Positions 5,055 to 6,343 of a stretch of 6,343 nucleotides of DNA are shown in pieces. Position 1 is the first letter of the stretch, and every line of letters starts with the position of its first letter. Below the pieces are notes generated by a model that saw nothing but the letters and a program-made list of their open reading frames with translations, did no database searches and was not told the DNA's origin. Source of the stretch: an uncultured Veillonella sp. (lineage in GTDB: Bacteria > Bacillota > Negativicutes > Veillonellales > Veillonellaceae); the NCBI GenBank assembly GCA_900549845.1, contig URPT01000095.1, positions 1 to 6,343 on the forward strand, in the 5' to 3' direction. The translations under genes were made by a program, and so were the position numbers.

Positions 5055-5071
5055 GGTGACTAATAGTCACC
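5055..5071. promoter_or_regulatory. 17-bp inverted repeat between divergent promoters
   Basis: GGTGACTA (5055-5062) and TAGTCACC (5064-5071) are perfectly complementary around a single A. The site lies upstream of both the pyrF -35 and the exonuclease -10, in a position suited to an activator or shared regulator. No known operator is recognised with confidence. Confidence 0.5.
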
Positions 5072-5099
5072 GTTGAATAGTAGATTATAGAGTGTTTCA

Positions 5100-5108
5100 T
5101 GCTATAAT
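5100..5108 (+). promoter_or_regulatory. Extended -10 promoter of the exonuclease-deoC unit
   Basis: TGCTATAAT (5100-5108) is a full extended -10 with a consensus hexamer at 5103-5108. No good -35 is found at 16-18 bp; TTGAAT at 5073-5078 is too far. The extended motif could compensate. The start would be near 5115, about 60 nt before the ATG. Confidence 0.6.
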
Positions 5109-5174
5109 AAATGGAGAAAATGAATACAATTCTTATATATAAATTAAAAAACATATAGATTTGAAAGGAGTCCT

Positions 5175-5804
5175 ATGTTAGATTTTGTTGCATTAGACTT
5201 TGAAACAGCTAATAAATTTAAAAATAGTGCATGCTCCTTGGCGGTTATTACCGTAAAGGATGGACAGATTACCAAAAAGGCGTACAGCCTTATAAAACCA
5301 CCGTTCATGAGCTTTGATGATGAATGTATTGAAATTCATGGCATTCAACCAAAGGATGTTATCCATGAGAAAACCTTTGATCAATTGTGGAATGCTATCT
5401 ACGAAAATCATTTAAAAGGCAATATCATGGTAGCTCACAACGCAAAATTCGATATGAATGTATTGCGTGCTACACTGGATTACTATAAAATTCCTTGGCC
5501 AGAGCTAGATTATGCATGTACTGTAAAACTTTCACGTGCAGTATGGCCAGATTTAGTAAACCATAAGCTAAATACAATGGCTGCATACATCGGGGTTGAG
5601 TTTAAACATCACTACGCATTAGATGATGCAGAAACATGTGCTAAGGTTGTATTAGAGGCGGCTAAGGCTAAGGGCGTTAATAGCTTGCCAGATTTGTTGA
5701 AGGCTACAGGTGTACCACTAGAACCATTTATTGATGACAAAAATCGCGCTGCTCAAGAGGCTTTACATAAAGAACCTGAGCCAGAGCAAATGTCATTCTT
5801 TTAG
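5175..5804 (+). CDS. DnaQ-like DEDDh 3'-5' exonuclease
   Basis: A 209-residue nuclease of the RNase T/DnaQ superfamily, which removes nucleotides from DNA or RNA 3' ends with two metal ions. Motif ExoI is ALDFET (Asp8, Glu10), ExoII is VAHNAKFD (Asp93), and ExoIII is HHYALDDA (His146, Asp151), so all acidic ligands and the general-base His are present. The exonuclease domain spans about 3-165. A tail of about 40 residues ends in EQMSFF, resembling the sliding-clamp-binding consensus QxxLF, which suggests replication or repair work. AAAGGAG (5164-5170) sets the start. It resembles the stand-alone epsilon-like exonucleases of Firmicutes; proofreading partner, repair nuclease and RNA exonuclease are all possible. 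deoC follows 14 bp later with no terminator between, so the two are probably co-transcribed. Confidence 0.88.
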   Translation: MLDFVALDFETANKFKNSACSLAVITVKDGQITKKAYSLIKPPFMSFDDECIEIHGIQPKDVIHEKTFDQLWNAIYENHLKGNIMVAHNAKFDMNVLRATLDYYKIPWPELDYACTVKLSRAVWPDLVNHKLNTMAAYIGVEFKHHYALDDAETCAKVVLEAAKAKGVNSLPDLLKATGVPLEPFIDDKNRAAQEALHKEPEPEQMSFF

Positions 5805-5818
5805 TAAGGAGAGACACT

Positions 5819-6343
5819 ATGTTAGGTAAAGAATTATTATCTTATGTGGATCACACACTATTACGTCCTACAGCTACATGGGATGATATTAAAGAAATTT
5901 GTGACGCCGGCGTAGCCTATAAAACAGCATCTGTTTGCATTCCACCAGATTTTGTGGCTTCAGCGCATGAAGCATATCCAGAGCTCAATGTATGTACTGT
6001 TATTGGGTTCCCTCTTGGCTATGAAACGACTGAAGTGAAGGTAGCTGAAACAAAACAAGCCCTCTCGGAAGGGGCCTCTGAAATTGATATGGTTATCAAC
6101 CTAGGCAATGTAAAACAAGGGGATTTTGATGCGGTTACCGGTGAAATTAAAGCTCTTAAAGCAGCCTGTGGAGATAAAATCTTAAAGGTTATCATCGAAA
6201 CCTGTTATCTAACTAACGCTGAAAAGGTAGCTCTATGTAAATGTGTTACAGACGGTGGTGCTGACTATATTAAGACATCTACAGGTTTTGGTAGTAGTGG
6301 AGCTAGTATTGAAGATATTCAACTCTTTAAGAAACACATCGGC
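5819..6343 (+). CDS. deoC: Deoxyribose-phosphate aldolase (3' end outside window)
   Basis: Cleaves 2-deoxyribose 5-phosphate to glyceraldehyde 3-phosphate and acetaldehyde, the last step of deoxynucleoside catabolism. The frame is open for 175 codons to the right edge; family members are about 210-225 residues, so about 40-50 residues are missing. Seen are the N-terminal LLSYVDHTLLRP (6-17), ASVCIPP (37-43), VIGFPLG (61-67), SEIDMVINLG (87-96) with catalytic Asp90, and DYIKTSTGF (149-157) with Schiff-base Lys152. The second catalytic lysine would lie beyond the window. The Shine-Dalgarno AAGGAGAG (5806-5813) contains GGAGAG, which is complementary to the CU tracts of the two RNA candidates. 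Confidence 0.95.
   Translation, partial: MLGKELLSYVDHTLLRPTATWDDIKEICDAGVAYKTASVCIPPDFVASAHEAYPELNVCTVIGFPLGYETTEVKVAETKQALSEGASEIDMVINLGNVKQGDFDAVTGEIKALKAACGDKILKVIIETCYLTNAEKVALCKCVTDGGADYIKTSTGFGSSGASIEDIQLFKKHIG

Overview
The window looks like chromosomal DNA of a low-GC Firmicutes-lineage bacterium. The genus Veillonella (Negativicutes) is my best guess. That rests on the feel of the proteins and codon use plus an envelope HtrA protease; I could not run a search. There are no phage, plasmid, IS or CRISPR signatures. All protein genes except the last look complete; deoC runs off the right edge.

Layout. Positions 1-139 hold no recognisable gene. Positions 140-350 hold what looks like a free-standing, untranslated small RNA gene: a promoter, a nested stem structure beginning at the predicted start site, four CU-repeat tracts all predicted single-stranded, and a strong intrinsic terminator. 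Then comes htrA (576-1670), a membrane-anchored S1C serine protease with one PDZ domain. It has its own promoter, a 26-bp perfect palindrome at the start of its leader, and a terminator. An AT-rich gap leads to a three-gene operon (2050-3370): a PadR-family repressor, a DUF1700 two-helix membrane protein overlapping it by 8 bp, and a small exported Met/Gln/His-rich repeat protein. The operon promoter is overlapped by a 16-bp palindrome, a partial second copy of it, and a PadR-box-like inverted repeat. The operon ends in a long structured 3' region (3371-3547) with serial hairpins, a G-free CU/AC-rich linker and a terminator. This is a second small-RNA candidate, sharing the CUCUCUCUUA element with the first.

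On the minus strand, pyrF and pyrE (4971 down to 3668) form a translationally coupled pair for the last two steps of UMP synthesis. They end at a perfect-palindrome terminator facing the padR operon. Divergent from pyrF, with a 17-bp inverted repeat between the promoters, is a plus-strand unit: a DEDDh 3'-5' exonuclease with a C-terminal clamp-binding-like motif, followed 14 bp later by deoC (deoxyribose-phosphate aldolase). The right half thus has a nucleotide and nucleic-acid theme; the left half concerns the envelope and its regulation.

The least ordinary content is non-coding: the two CU-tract RNAs, and a 9-nt perfect complementarity between the CU tract in the padR operon 3' region and that operon's own 5' leader. 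These are predictions from sequence read by eye; no folding or homology search was run.
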